The notes beneath the pieces are model-generated. The model had not been told where the DNA came from. It ran no database searches and was given only the letters and a program-made list of their open reading frames with translations. This document shows, piece after piece, positions 24,031-35,239 of a stretch of DNA of 64,000 nucleotides (its first letter is position 1; each line of letters starts with the position of its first letter). The stretch comes from Posidonia oceanica. Taxonomy: Eukaryota; Streptophyta; Magnoliopsida; Alismatales; Posidoniaceae. Location of the stretch: the NCBI GenBank assembly GCA_037176725.1, contig JAZBRS010000075.1, forward strand, positions 72,108,001 through 72,172,000. The letters are read 5' to 3'. The position numbers and the translations under genes are program-made.

Positions 24031-24908
24031 GCTCTATTTTCTCGCACCGTTTTGCGTGCTCTCCTTGTTTTGGCACCGTTTCGCGTGCTGCTCTTCTTTT
24101 TCGCACCGTTTCGGGTGCCGCTTTTGTTTCTTGCATCGTTTTGCGTGCCGATATTGTTTTCTTGCACCGTTTCACATGCCGCTTCCGTTTCTCGCATTAT
24201 TTTGCATGTTTTATGCTGTTTTCTTCTGCATGTCGCCTGCATTGCTTGGTTCTACCGCTGTTTTGCTTTTTCGCTTGCATTTGCATATAGGTCAGTGATG
24301 CTTATTGCCTGGAGTTCTCACGAGTCAGGTTTTGCCTGGTTCGGAACACAGACAGCGTTGCTGAGCGCTTAGGCTGCACGTTTACTTTCCTACATTGCAT
24401 TCCACAACTTAGAGTACACCTTTGAGCATTCATTCAGGCATTCATTGGTATTTAGGCATTCAAACCTGCATTTCCCTGAGTTTGCGAGCATAAGCCTAGA
24501 AAGACCGATTCTCGGGCGTGTCGGGGGTGCCTAACACCTTCCCCGCATGTAACAGGAGTCCTTGCCTAGTCTTTTGGCCCGTAATGACCATATTGCCCTT
24601 ATCCTAGGCATGAGTCATATCATTTGCATTTGTTTTCCTTTGCATTGCTTTGCATTGCACCCTTTGCTTTGTTTTGCATGTTCATTCACGCATTTCCCCG
24701 ATTTTCCTTGTCTCCCGATATAATAGATACGGTGGCGACTCTGAATTGTCTTGTCTTCTTCTTTTCTTATCTTTTCTCCTCTGTTTCAAGTGTTTTCGAG
24801 TTGAGCCTTCCTCCTCGGACATAGCCGCTTATAGTGAGCCTGATTCCGATCGGTGCACGCGAGCTTTTGGTAGTGTGTATGGACGATCTGAACACTGGGA
24901 TTACTACA
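24031..24908 (+). repeat. TE-D 5' LTR, second part
   Basis: After the right TSD copy of TE-B (24031-24035) the 30-bp hairpin array continues to about 24190. The block at 24470-24560 (cgggcgtgtcgggggtgcctaac and accttccccgcatg words) is typical of the R/U5 end of Ogre/Tat LTRs. I place the LTR end at 24908 (tactaca) because a good primer site follows. An alternative end is near 24730, where tggcgactct occurs. Confidence 0.6.
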
Positions 24909-24909
24909 G

Positions 24910-24928
24910 TGGTGACTTTGCTGGGGAT
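24910..24928 (+). other. TE-D primer binding site (tRNA-Arg type)
   Basis: TGGTGACTTTGCTGGGGAT agrees with the plant tRNA-Arg complement TGGCGACTCCGCTGGGGAT at 16 of 19 bases and follows a tactaca LTR end by one base. A shorter competing match, tggcgactct, sits at 24733-24742. Confidence 0.65.
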
Positions 24929-26235
24929 GCTAGACTCCGACTTTTGTTTTTGGCTTTTCGCTCGCCCGCTTTCGCAGTTTTGCTTGCCTTTGTTTGCCTC
25001 TTTGCTTGTTTTGGTCGCTCTTCTGTGCAAAATCCTAGCGAGTCGCCTCGTAGTTACTCTGCTTAAGTTTTGCACATCCTCTGCCTTGGTTTTTGCTCTG
25101 TCTTGCTCTACTTTGTTTCTATTGCTTGTTTACTTGCTTATTTCCTTGCTTCTGCTCTTATTTGCTTTACAGCTTACCTGCCTTTACTTTCTTTATCTCA
25201 TTTGCTTATTATTGCTTTATTTCCTGTACAATGCATGACTACATACTTGTTTGGCAACAATACATGCTTTTTGAGTGATGAATGCTTTCTTTTACACATT
25301 TGCTATGTCACTACACACGCACATGCCCTGTATATATGCTTTTTGATGTGATGGATGCTTCCTCTTCACTATCATGCTCACAAACACTCGCACATGCCAT
25401 GCACTTGCCTTTTGCAATGTTGTGTGTTGTTTGCCTGCTATATTTGGTTGATTTTCTTCCCTTTTGCACATGCCATGCCTAGGATAGTAGAGATTGTTTG
25501 CTCTCCCTGTGGTTAACTAAAAAGGCAAGTAAAAAGAACTTCTAGGAGCAACTAGAGACTTCAAACAATCCTGCACCCCCTTGGGTTAATAAAATGCGCA
25601 AGATAAAAAACTTTAAGCATTTGCATAAGCATCATATAGGGCATGCATTCTTCTCATCTGAGTCCACCTACTAGTCTGTGAAGGATGGTTCCGACCTCTT
25701 GTTCCATCGCTTTTGGTGTGGGCCAAGTCAGTCGGTCTGTCCCCCCTTTGTTCAGGGGTCGTGTTGGTGTAGTGGAGTGTACTGCCCATGCTTTGGCAAG
25801 GTCAGGGCCACCAATGCACCACCCTGTTATTTCCTCAGCTCTGGCTAGGAGTTCGACAGGGAGCCTACTTTTTCTGACCTGAGTTGGTAACCCGTACACT
25901 TGGGGATACCCGAAGTAGATTGCTTACTAGGATACACTAGATAGGTGAGGGGGGCATACTAGAAAGCATACATATCATTCATGCCATCTAACTTAACGCA
26001 TTTGCATCTGTCTTTTAGATTCTAATACCTGTTTGTCTCTGTTTATGTCAGCAGTGATCGGTAAGCGAGTTCCCCTTGCTGGAGCTTGAGTACCGTCCCT
26101 TTCTGACACCCTTGTTGCGACATTGTTCGCGACCATTCCCCTTCTAAGCTATCCGCCTTTGCGACGATAGCTCCTATTAGGAATCGCCATTTGCATACCC
26201 GTCGCAGCCCTATTCTCACGTGCTCTAGGTCAGCG
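24929..26235 (+). other. TE-D leader
   Basis: T-rich then mixed sequence with no recognisable protein. Open frames at 24900-25480 are Leu/Phe-rich products of ttgctttg-type simple sequence. No ORF1 is recognised. The 25650-25960 part is GC-richer and unassigned. Confidence 0.5.
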
Positions 26236-28607
26236 ATGGCCCAGTACGTCATTGAGCCTCTCTTTACTCTTGTCATGGAGGGTGTTTCCGCTCCGGCCCC
26301 TCCGGTTGCTCCTTCTGTTCCTTTTGTTCCCCCCTCCGAGGATTTCCTCCCCTGACGCCTCTGGTATCTCAGTACATCCTGGGACACTAGCAAGCTACTC
26401 TTTCTCTGGATCCGGTCGCCGAGTCTATCTTGATAACCGTTACTCGCGTTTCGGAGATGCCATTGCCCCCTCCTTCCCAGGGATACGTCGCCTTTGACAT
26501 CCCTCCTACCGCTGCTGTGACTTTTACTATAGCACCTACTCCTCCCGGACAGTCTGTGTCTGTGGCATTTGCTTCTCAATCTTCGCTAGCACTGCACTTC
26601 AGCATTCCCACTGATGGAACGCCTGAGGCTCAGTACCAGCACCTGATGGAGCTTGCCCAGAGACTGCAGGGCATGGCTCTATCAGTTCGTCCCTCTTGTA
26701 CTCCTGTCGCTCCTGAGGTTCCTTTGAGGCTAGTTCCTGCATTTCATGCATCTACCTCTACAACTCTGCCTCGACCATCGTCCCAACTGCTCACGGTTTC
26801 GACGATGGGGGCCCGTTTACCGCCTCCTTCTGCACAATACTTAGCACAGCATGCTCCTCTTCCCCCTGATGGTCAGTCCTTTGGGCTGGCTGGAGCCCAG
26901 TACACCACTGGCTCGCTGTTTGGCACCTCGCCTGTACAGCAATTGGTGCTCCAGCATCCTACCCCTCCCACAGCACAGCATGTCATCTACCCTCCTCCCT
27001 TGCATTAGGCCCAGAACCTTGCATACATCCCTGCATACACAGTTCCCCAGCATGGATACGCCGGCCATCGCGTTGCTCCACCAGGCGACGCTATGGTAGA
27101 TCCGGAGGAGCACTTAGGTGCGACCCATTCGGCGTATGCACTCACTACCCCTGCCGATCCCTCTCCTATGGTAGCAAATCCAGACCCCATCAACAACCGG
27201 ATGGACGTCTTGGAGAAGGCACTATGACTAGTGCAGGGTACTGAGCACCAGACCTACCAATTCCGAGACCTCTGCTGCTTTCCAGAGGCGATACTCCCTT
27301 CAAAGTTCAAAATCCCGGACTTCGACAAGTACAATGGTAGGGGCTGCCCCGTAGCACACCTGAAGGCGTATTGCGGTAATCTCGCTCAGCTTCAGGCTGA
27401 TGAGAGGTTGCTGATCCGCCTGTTCCAGAAGAGCTTGACTGGGTCGGCACTCAAGTGGTTCACATCGCTTGATATGTCAGCCATCAAGACTTGGAACGAC
27501 CTCAGTCAGGCGTTCCTGGAACAATACTCCTTCAACCTCGATCTATTCCCAAAGCGGGCGGACTTGATCGCAATCAAGCAGAATCCCAGTGAGCCGTTCG
27601 GGGAGTACGTTGGCTGCTGGTGTGCCCTTGCTTCACAGGTTCAAGATAGACCCTCTGACGAGGAGTCTATTGAGATCGTTATCAAAGGGGCGCAGCCATC
27701 TCTTGGGGCTCTACTTAGCATCCAACTAGTCACTACTTTTGCAGCACTCATCCGAGCTGGAGCGCGCGTGGAGAGTTCTTTGCGGAGTGGCAACTTCCCG
27801 GCTCTCTCTGCGTTCGCTAAGCAGGCCGCGATCAACAGTAACAGTGTCAACAGCAGTACCTCCAACAACAACAGCGGTAGCAGCAACAACCGTCCCAAGA
27901 AGAAAGACTCGTCGAAGATCGCTGTTGCATTCGTCGACTCTCCTGCTGTGCCTGTTCACTTGCCGTCTCGGCCTGCCCTAGCTTAGATGGTGTATGCTCC
28001 TACACCTAGGAATCCACCCACACCACAGATCACTACCACCGCTAGACTGGTCTACCCCGCTGCACCGGTTCAGCAAGGCTCATACCAGAGGCAAAGATGG
28101 CCACCCACTGAAAAGCGGAAGTTCGCCCCACTGGTGGAACTGCTCACAGCCATCTTGCCGAAGGTTGCATCGCTCCTGAAGTTCCCTGAGGTTCGCTCAC
28201 CCCCAAATCCGTTGCCGCATTGGTTTAAGGCGAACCTCTTTTGCAATTTCCATCGAAGTGTCGGGCATTCGACGGATAATTGCTACTCCCTGCGGAATGC
28301 AATTCAGGACCTAATCGAATCGAGAACGATTGTGATTGACACGCACGAGGCATCCACTCAAGCACACACACATGCATCAGCTCATTCAGCTGTTCCCCCT
28401 CATTTTGGCATCATCCACCAACCTCTATCGGAGCACACTTATCCGGGAGGGGTGGGAACCTCAGGCATTCACTCTGTCTTCCCTTCTGGGCCTACTACCT
28501 CTGTGGTAGACCCTTCTGATTTTATTTCTGATATCTTTGAGCCTTTCCCTGTTAATCTCTATCTCGCGGCAGTTGCCGGCTCCGAATCGGCAGTTCACAT
28601 GATCTGA
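26236..28607 (+). pseudogene. gag: TE-D gag, decayed
   Basis: The likely start is ATG 26236 in good context (gcgATGGcc). A frameshift near 26350 moves to the frame that then carries all of gag and protease, broken by TAG 26388, TAG 27006, TGA 27225, TAG 27984 and TGA 28605. The N-terminal part is Pro-rich. The Retrotrans_gag capsid domain lies at 27290-27770 (KIPDFDKYNG, KSLTGSALKWFTSLD, WNDLSQAFLEQY). A Ser/Asn-rich linker follows, then the nucleocapsid-type motif CNFHRSVGHSTDNC (28240-28282). The role would be particle assembly and RNA binding. The sequence differs clearly from the gag of TE-A, B and E, so TE-D belongs to another Tat/Ogre lineage. Confidence 0.82.
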
Positions 28608-30449
28608 CCGTGTGCCAGGCCGGGGCGCCCCTTCGTGCCCCCTGCTATGCTTCCTCAGGCTCAACCCCCTGCGCATCTCCTAGCTAGGGCCCAGCCTAGA
28701 TCCCCTGTCCACCTTTTAGGGCGGCCTCAGCTAGAATCCCCTATACATCTTCTAGGCAGACCTCAGCCTGCCCCTGCCTTTCCACCCCAACAATCTTACC
28801 ATTTAGATAGATCTCAATATCCAGTAGGTCCCCCTGTAACCCCTCCTGTGCTCGCAGCACATGCTCCTGTGCTTATTGATTTAACCTTGGACACCCATCG
28901 CGTCCCTTACAGCTACGCCACAGAAATGTGTGCGGAAGTAACGCGATCAGGGAGGGTCTATAGATCCCCAGCACCGGCAGTTAGGCCAAACCGTCCTGAA
29001 CCTGCTATGCCCCCACCCTCTAACCAACCCATAGCAGATCCGACCCCTAGCCTACCCATAGTAAGCCAAATCCCTGCCCAACCTGTAGCGGCCCAATCTC
29101 CTGTGACTACCCCTCTAGAGCTTGCCAAAACTACTCCTCCTGCTGCTAAGAAAAACCAACCCAAAGCTGACATAACCTCTCAACTTAAGAAGGTCAAAGC
29201 CGACATTTCCATTTGGGACCTGATCCACACCTCTGCCGAACACCGCGAGGCTTTTCTTCGCATGTTCCAAGCCGCCCGTGTGTCCCAGTCTATTGAGCCT
29301 TCAGCTTTGGAAAGCATGGTGGGGATGATTGCGGAGCCCCAGGTCATCTCTTTTACGAGTGATGAGCTGCCTCCGGTGGGGATTAATCACAATCAACCCT
29401 TGTTCGTCACAGTTCAGTTCAAAAACTTTCGCATTCCTCTAACACTGGTTGATAACGGGTCAAGCCTTAACGTCTGCCCCTTGCGTACTGCAACAAAGCT
29501 CAGATTCAAAGCCGAGGATATCACACCAGCCGTGAAAGGAATGACAACTTTTGACAACACCCACCATGATGCTCTGGGGATCCTGATTATTCCTCTTGCC
29601 ATTGGCCCGGTCGTGTTCGATGTAGAATTCTATGTCGTCGACTTGAAGCCAAACTTCAATTTTCTGCTTGGGCACCCTTGGCTCCACATGCATCAGGCCA
29701 TTCCCTCGACCCTCCATCGAATGATAAAGTACCGTCACGACGATGATGTCATTGTCGTCATGGCGGAGAACTTTGAGAATGAGCGGATCGAGGCAGTCTC
29801 CCCCGTCTCTTCACAAACTATCCCTTTTGACCCCAAGACTTCCGAAGCCTTCTATCACGTTAATCGGTGTGTGCCGGTTAACTTCATTTCTGATCTTGAA
29901 CGCGCCAACTCCTTGGCCGTTCACAACAACCCCTTTCGAATGATCGAGAATGTATGTCACAGGTGGGGTTACATAAAGGGTACACCGCTCGGGCGTCACG
30001 GCCAGGGGATCGCAGAGCCGATCGTAGCGGTGGAGTAGAGGAAATCTAAAGGCCTCGGTTATGAGCCCAAGCCCAACGAAGATCATTGCTTTCAGCTGAA
30101 GGATCTGGAGCCAGCCATCCCCAGAGACCTCACTAACTTCACCAGTGCAGGAGTTCAAGGATCAACAGATGATCAAGCCGCGGTGCCGACAGAAGAATGG
30201 GTCTGCAGTGAGGACTACTACTCGGATGAGGAGAAGTCTGGCACAGTAGAGGCAGTCCCAACTGGCAGCAAGGCTTTGGTCAGCACAGAGGCACCACACC
30301 ACATCTGCATCACAAGCACAAGCAGCAGCGGCAGCTCAGAAGTCAGAGACACTCCTTCAGGCTCAATCAGGCAGGTTACCTGTGGTCGCAGTCGCATCAG
30401 TACCGCTATCACTCTCTCTGGAGGGACAGTTTGTGAATTCAGGCGGTAG
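28608..30449 (+). pseudogene. pro: TE-D retropepsin-like protease with G-patch-like region, decayed
   Basis: It continues the gag frame. A Pro-rich spacer precedes an aspartic protease domain at about 29380-29750, with the active-site segment LVDNGSSLNVCP and the flap/second-turn motifs FLLGHPWLH. The catalytic triplet reads DNG rather than DTG or DSG; such DNG proteases occur in Ogre/Tat elements. A Gly-rich segment follows (WGYIKGTPLGRHGQG, then KGLGYEP) resembling the G-patch found after the protease in related elements, broken by TAG at 30036. The frame then runs acidic and Ser/Thr-rich to a stop near 30447. It would cleave the polyprotein. Confidence in protease is good, in G-patch moderate. 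Confidence 0.75.
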
Positions 30450-31488
30450 CGCGATTCGGCCCACTTCAGTAGCCGCATCACCGAGAATGCAGCCGGCGCA
30501 GTCCACCTCACAACCTCCTGCCGCAAAATAGCAACTTTCGTGGCAGGCCCCCATGGCGTCCGAGGCCGCACTCTCACAGTCACAACCAGATGCAGAGGAC
30601 CAGTTGAGCACCATAGTTTCCCAGCCTTTGGGCCCTCAGAAGAGCACCTCTGCCTGCCCTCTAACTGCAACAGTGACCCTGGTAGCATACCCATCTGCAG
30701 CCCCGCTGATTAGTCTATTTGGATCTCCGATGTTGAAGCTACCGCAATCAGGTGCGCCCGTGAGCCAGACAATGCAAATACCAAGGGCGGCAATCCATCT
30801 AGTAGCTGGGCCAGAGCCGCAGGCCCTCGGCGCCTACTATGTCGACTCACCCTCGGATGAGGAGGAAGGAGTGGCAATAGAAGCCCAGGTCGATTCATGG
30901 ATGTCCGACTTAGAGTTACTTTATCAGGAACAGCTCAGGTCGATAGTAGAAGACCTGGCAGAGCACCAAGCTGCAGAAAGGAAAGGGAAAGCTGTGGGTA
31001 CGGACCCTCCTCTGCACAAAGATCATGCCTCTATCATGGTCCTGGAAGAAGACTCAGCAGTACCGGACTCCCCTAGACCGGATGAGCTCATTACTCTCCA
31101 ACCAGAAGGTGGGTCTAGGTGGTTTGTGCAGCACATGCCTCACTCAGGCAGTGTAGCAAGCGGCAGTGCCCAGATCAGCCGCCAGTCCGGAATACCCTCC
31201 ACAAGCACACTAGAAGACTCAGAGGAGGAAGCACTAGTAGTCCAAGCAGCAACAGTAGCAGAGCATAAAGCAGAATCAGTAACAGAATCATCAGCAGCCT
31301 CAGTAGCATGGCCATCAGCAGCATCAGTGACAAAATCAGTAAGGCCATCAGCAGCATCAGTGACAAAATCAGTAAGGCCATCAGCAGCATCAGCAGAGCA
31401 CTCAGCAGAATCAGTCAGGCCAGAGCAGACAGAAGGAGTTACCAGGACGGAGGTCGTGCACTGAGGTTAAAAGAATACTCGAGTAAGC
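30450..31488 (+). pseudogene. TE-D protease-RT linker region, low-complexity
   Basis: An open stretch (30553-31464) in another frame encodes an acidic, Ser/Ala/Val-rich polypeptide without a recognised domain. Its C-terminal end carries three to four copies of an SAASVTKSVRP unit encoded by a 33-bp tandem DNA repeat (31300-31420). The frame change relative to protease and RT shows indels on both sides. Probably the interdomain linker of the polyprotein rather than a separate gene. Confidence 0.55.
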
Positions 31489-32536
31489 GTGACCATCCTG
31501 AAGCATCACCAGGGCCAAGCAGCGGAACATATACACTCTTTCGACATCACAAATCCTTCTTTTGAGAAAGAGATCCTCTCAGAACTTATTGCTTATGGAG
31601 AGGAGGATGATACGGGCGAGGACGAGATTGACGAATCATTGCCCGAGTTCCGGCCCTATGATAACGACCCAAAAGCCCCCAACCTCCATGTTGAAGAAGA
31701 AATAGAGGTTGTTAACATCGGCACAGCTGAGGAAGTCAGAGAAGTCCACATCAGTGCCCAGCTGTCCCTCCAGGCTCGAGTAGAGTTCATCGCATTCTTA
31801 AAAGAATATGCGGATGTCTTCGCTGGAGTTACGAAGATATGGTTGGCCTTGACATAGAGATAGTGGTGCACAATCTATCCCTGGATCCAGATGCCAAGCC
31901 AGTAAAGCAGAAGCTGAGAAGATGGCGACCGCAGTGGCTGCTTATGATCAAAGAAGAAATCATGAAACAGCACAGAGTCAATTTCCTCAAGGTCGTCCTT
32001 TATCCTAAGTGGCTGGCAAACATTGTACCTGTGCCCAAAAAAGATGGCCGTGTCCGGATCTGCATCGACTATAGGGACCTGAACAAGGTGAGTCCTAAGG
32101 ACGACTTCCCATTGCCTCACATTGACATCCTAGTCGACAATACAGTGGGCCACAAGATGCTCTCCTTCATGGACGGCTTTTCCGGATATAACCAGATCAA
32201 AATGGCAGAAGAAGACATGGAAAAGACTTCATTCATCACCCCTTGGGGGGTATTCTGCTACCAAGTTATGTCGTTCGGACTGAAGAATGCTGGTGCAACC
32301 TATCAGAGGGCCATGACTGCACTGTTTCACGACCTCATGCACCAAGAAGAGGAGGTCTATGTAGACGACATGATTGCCAAAACCAAAGAGCCTGAAGATC
32401 ATCTTTTCTGTCTTAAGAAGCTCTTTACCCGTCTACGAAAGTACAAGCTGCGCCTGAACCCCAACAAGTGTGTATCGGGGTGTCTTCTGTTAACTGCTAG
32501 GCTACATTGTTAGCCAAAGGGGGATTGAAGTAGACC
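31489..32536 (+). pseudogene. pol: TE-D reverse transcriptase
   Basis: A pre-RT segment (31690-31850: NIGTAEEVREVHI, ISAQLSLQ) precedes the RT domain (31900-32520). Visible motifs are KPVKQKLRR, VPKKDGRVRICIDYRDLN, DDFPLPHIDILVDN, FMDGFSGYNQI, TSFITPWGVFCYQVMSFGL, NAGATYQR and the catalytic VYVDDM. The two Asp of the DD pair are kept. Frame changes occur around 31850 and 32490, so the copy is dead. It would copy element RNA into DNA, primed by tRNA. Confidence 0.9.
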
Positions 32537-33251
32537 CGATGAAGGCTAAAGCCATTGTGGATATGCCACCCCCTCGGACTGGAAAGGAGGTCAGAGGCCT
32601 GCTTGGGCGTTTACAATACATCAGTCGCTTCATTGCACAGCTTACGCCCATCTGCGAGCCCATATTCAAGCTCCTGAAGAAGAACGCGCAGATTCATTGG
32701 AGCAAGGAGTGTCAGGCTGCATTTGCCAAGATCAAGTAGCTATTGATTAAGCCTCCTGTCTTGGTTCCCCCCACTCCAGGGAGACCTTACTTCTCTACCT
32801 TTCTACCACGCAGCATTCCATGGGCGCCGTCTTGAGCCAACATGATGAATCTGGTAGAAAGGAGCGTGCCATTTACTACCTGAGCAAGAAGTTCAATGAA
32901 TGCAAAGCCAGGTACAACACAATAGAGAAGACCTGCCTATCCCTTGTCTGGGCTGCACAGAAACTAAGGCACTACATGATGGCATACCCAGTTCAGCTCT
33001 TGTGCCGGTATGATCCTATCAAGTTCCTCTTTCAAAAACTGGCCATGGTAGGCAGATGTGCTAAGTGGCAGGTGCTACTGTCTCAGTACGACATCACCTT
33101 TGTCACTCAGAAGTCTATGAAGGGCCAAGCTATGGCAGACCATCTTGCTGATCTCCCATTGCCCGAATATCAGCCACTCCAGACGCAGTTCCCAGATGAA
33201 GACATTCTATTTGCAATGGAGGACTTTGAAGACAAAGACCCTGAAGATTAG
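32537..33251 (+). pseudogene. pol: TE-D RT connection and first RNase H (gypsy-type)
   Basis: After EVDPMKAKAIV the connection segment (GLLGRLQYISRFI) leads through a TAG (32737) and a frame change near 32800 into the gypsy RNase H: SQHDESGRKERAIYYLSKKF, TIEKTCLSLVWAAQKLRHYM and MADHLADLPLPEY. A TAG at 33249 separates it from the next domain. In Tat elements this first RNase H is known to be degenerate while a second one is active. Confidence 0.8.
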
Positions 33252-33737
33252 GAGCAATGGAAGTTATACTTTGATAGTGCTGTGAACAAGAAAGGCCGAG
33301 GCGTAGGCACAGTGTTGACAATGCCTCAGGGACAAATGATTTCCTTCTCTAGGAAGCTGACCTTCAGATGCACCAACAATGAGGCAGAGTACAAGGCTTG
33401 CATCCTAGGACTGAATGTCGCCCTCGAGCACGAGGTGCAAAAGCTGTTGGTGCATGGCGATGCTATGCTGGTAATCTCTCAAGTCAATGGCGAGTGGAAG
33501 ACGAAAGATCCAAAGCTACTGCCATATCATGAACACCTGCTGAAGCTGATAGAGCAATTTGCGAGCATTCGCTTCACATACATGAACCGAGCGAGGAACG
33601 CATATGCAGATGCGTTAGCAACCTTGGCGTCCTGGCTCAGCATACCTGAAGACAGCACAGTGGATGTATCTGTTACTCGCATTGAGCAGCCTGCACACTG
33701 TATGAGCATTGAAGAGGCAGATCTAATAGCAGAGGAG
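33252..33737 (+). pseudogene. pol: TE-D second RNase H (archaeal-type), cut by TE-E
   Basis: Domain begins WKLYFDSAV and continues with NNEAEYKACILGL, VHGDAMLVISQV and NAYADALATLA, so the four acidic catalytic residues D-E-D-D are all present. A second, archaeal-type RNase H is the hallmark of the Tat clade. The frame ends at the TE-E junction at 33738. About 90 codons that normally link this domain to integrase are missing on both sides of TE-E. Confidence 0.85.
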
Positions 33738-34241
33738 CAGCGTATAACGTTATAAGCGGGAGAACTCGCGTATAACGACCTCCGAGGCATAATTGCCAGG
33801 ATCAAAGAAGATTCTCCAATTAAGGAGTCCTTAAGTGTGATTAAACTCGACTTTGATGGCTTTGACCGGTCAACAGGTTCTAAAGATGGCAAAAACACAA
33901 TTTTTGGATTAGGCCAAATATGGAAAGCTTTGACTGACTGGGTTGCCACGTTGGACGCTGCAGAGCCAGCGGCCAACGTTAGCCACTGGAAAACCAGCGG
34001 CCAATGTTGTACGCGGTCAATTCAGCAGACAATACTCTTAATTAGTTTGCCTTTCAAATTTAGTCAAGACGTGAAGAACACTCAGGTTGCCAACATTTGG
34101 GGCTTAAAAGGTATAGCATTTTGAATTTTAGAGGGACATTTAGTTCAAGCGAGATTCAAAAATGGATGGAGGGCCTCTAAGAGCGATGTAATGCAAGGGA
34201 CTATCCTAACATGAAGGGAGTGCCAAAACGTGGTATCTACA
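33738..34241 (-). repeat. TE-E 3' LTR, truncated
   Basis: Matches 56652-57155 base for base in length (504 bp). The inner edge is ggtatctaca at 34241. The left break falls inside the 3' arm of a 12-bp hairpin present in the intact LTR (56635-56662). The open frame 33837-34124 here is not a gene because it recurs in the other LTR. Confidence 0.92.
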
Positions 34242-34258
34242 GATTGCCCCTCCTTGAA
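34242..34258 (-). other. TE-E polypurine tract
   Basis: The minus strand reads TTCAAGGAGGGGCAATC followed by the LTR start TGTAGATACC, an exact fit to the polypurine tracts of Tat/Ogre elements. Confidence 0.85.
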
Positions 34259-34424
34259 GATGGCTTCGGCACGAAGCTATCTACAAGGCGAGACGATACC
34301 CCCATGTGGCGCTACCTGGGGGTCGTAAATGAAATCCAATGCCTGCTGCCACCAGACTTGGACGGGACACAAAGAGGGTCGGCTAAAGAAACATGGCCAA
34401 GGGATTGCCCAAGGGGAACAAACT
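34259..34424 (-). other. Spacer next to TE-E polypurine tract
   Basis: Non-coding; no feature recognised besides ccaaggg/cccaagg words that resemble the following array. Confidence 0.4.
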
Positions 34425-34625
34425 AACGACATGCCACGGGGAAGACCCGTGGGGGTCAAGCTAAAGGACACTGCAGCGGGAAAGACCTGCGGGGGGCAAA
34501 CTAAAAGACATGCTATGGGGGTGGCCCGTAAAGGTCAAACTAAAAGACATGCTGCGGGAATGGCCCGCAGGGGTCAAGCTAAAGGACACTGCCCTGGGGA
34601 AGACCCGTGGGGGTCAAACTAAAAG
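34425..34625. repeat. TE-E hairpin array 1, five units of about 38 bp
   Basis: Units share ggggtcaagctaaaggacatg-like spacers and differ in a stem region. Unit 1 has CCACGGG with CCCGTGG, unit 3 TATGGG with CCCGTA, unit 4 CTGCGGG with CCCGCAG. Arms remain complementary although bases differ. Confidence 0.7.
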
Positions 34626-34859
34626 GATGGATAGCTAATGATTCCGACGACCACTCAATGCGAATGCAGTATAATGCGAATGCAGTACAATGCGCTATGC
34701 ATGGATGCGTGCTGACGGGAATGCAAAAGGGGTCATGATATGCAATGCATGACCCTAGGTAATGAGGTTCCTCCATCATCGTCGGCTTTAATTTGTATAC
34801 CGGGTTGGCTCAGGAATTTTTCTCACCACCCAAGGCGGACTGACACATGCGTGAATGCA

Positions 34860-35220
34860 ATTTGTCATGATCAGGTGCCCTTTCGTCGAGTGTAGCCTAC
34901 ACTCTCCAGGTGACCGTCGTCTCATGATACGTGGATTGGTGAGTGAGAGGTCCATGATGCTCCTAGGCAATAGGGGAAACGACTTCTTCTCTGCCGACCA
35001 CGTTGGCTCGATTCGTCACAATTAGGTGTCCTTTCATCGAATGTTGCCTACATTCTCGACAGTGACCGTCATCTCGTGACCCGAAATCAATGAACAATGA
35101 GTCCATCGATACCGTTGGCGTTATTTATCAGAATCAAGTGTCCTTTCAATGAATGTTGCCTACATTCTCGGTGGGGACCATCATCTTCTGACCCGGGAGT
35201 TAGTGAACAAGGGGTTCACT
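34860..35220. repeat. TE-E triplicated 3' hairpin block (about 110-140 bp units)
   Basis: Three copies of a block gtgtcctttc, hairpin, gaccgtcatct, then a gttggc-type end. The hairpins are at 34888-34904 (GAGTGTA and TACACTC), 35039-35055 and 35151-35167 (both GAATGT with ACATTC). The same block occurs once in TE-A and TE-B. The stretch 34626-34859 before it holds nothing recognised. Confidence 0.7.
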
Positions 35221-35239
35221 AATACCGTTGGCTTTGCTT

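Noticed and set aside
31175..31390. Leu/Met-rich minus-strand frame
   Set aside because: It is the complement of the SAASVTKSVRP-encoding tandem repeat in the TE-D linker.
33837..34124. 95-codon frame repeated at 56751-57038
   Set aside because: The two copies are the two LTRs of TE-E; the frame does not correspond to a known protein and differs between copies without coding constraint.
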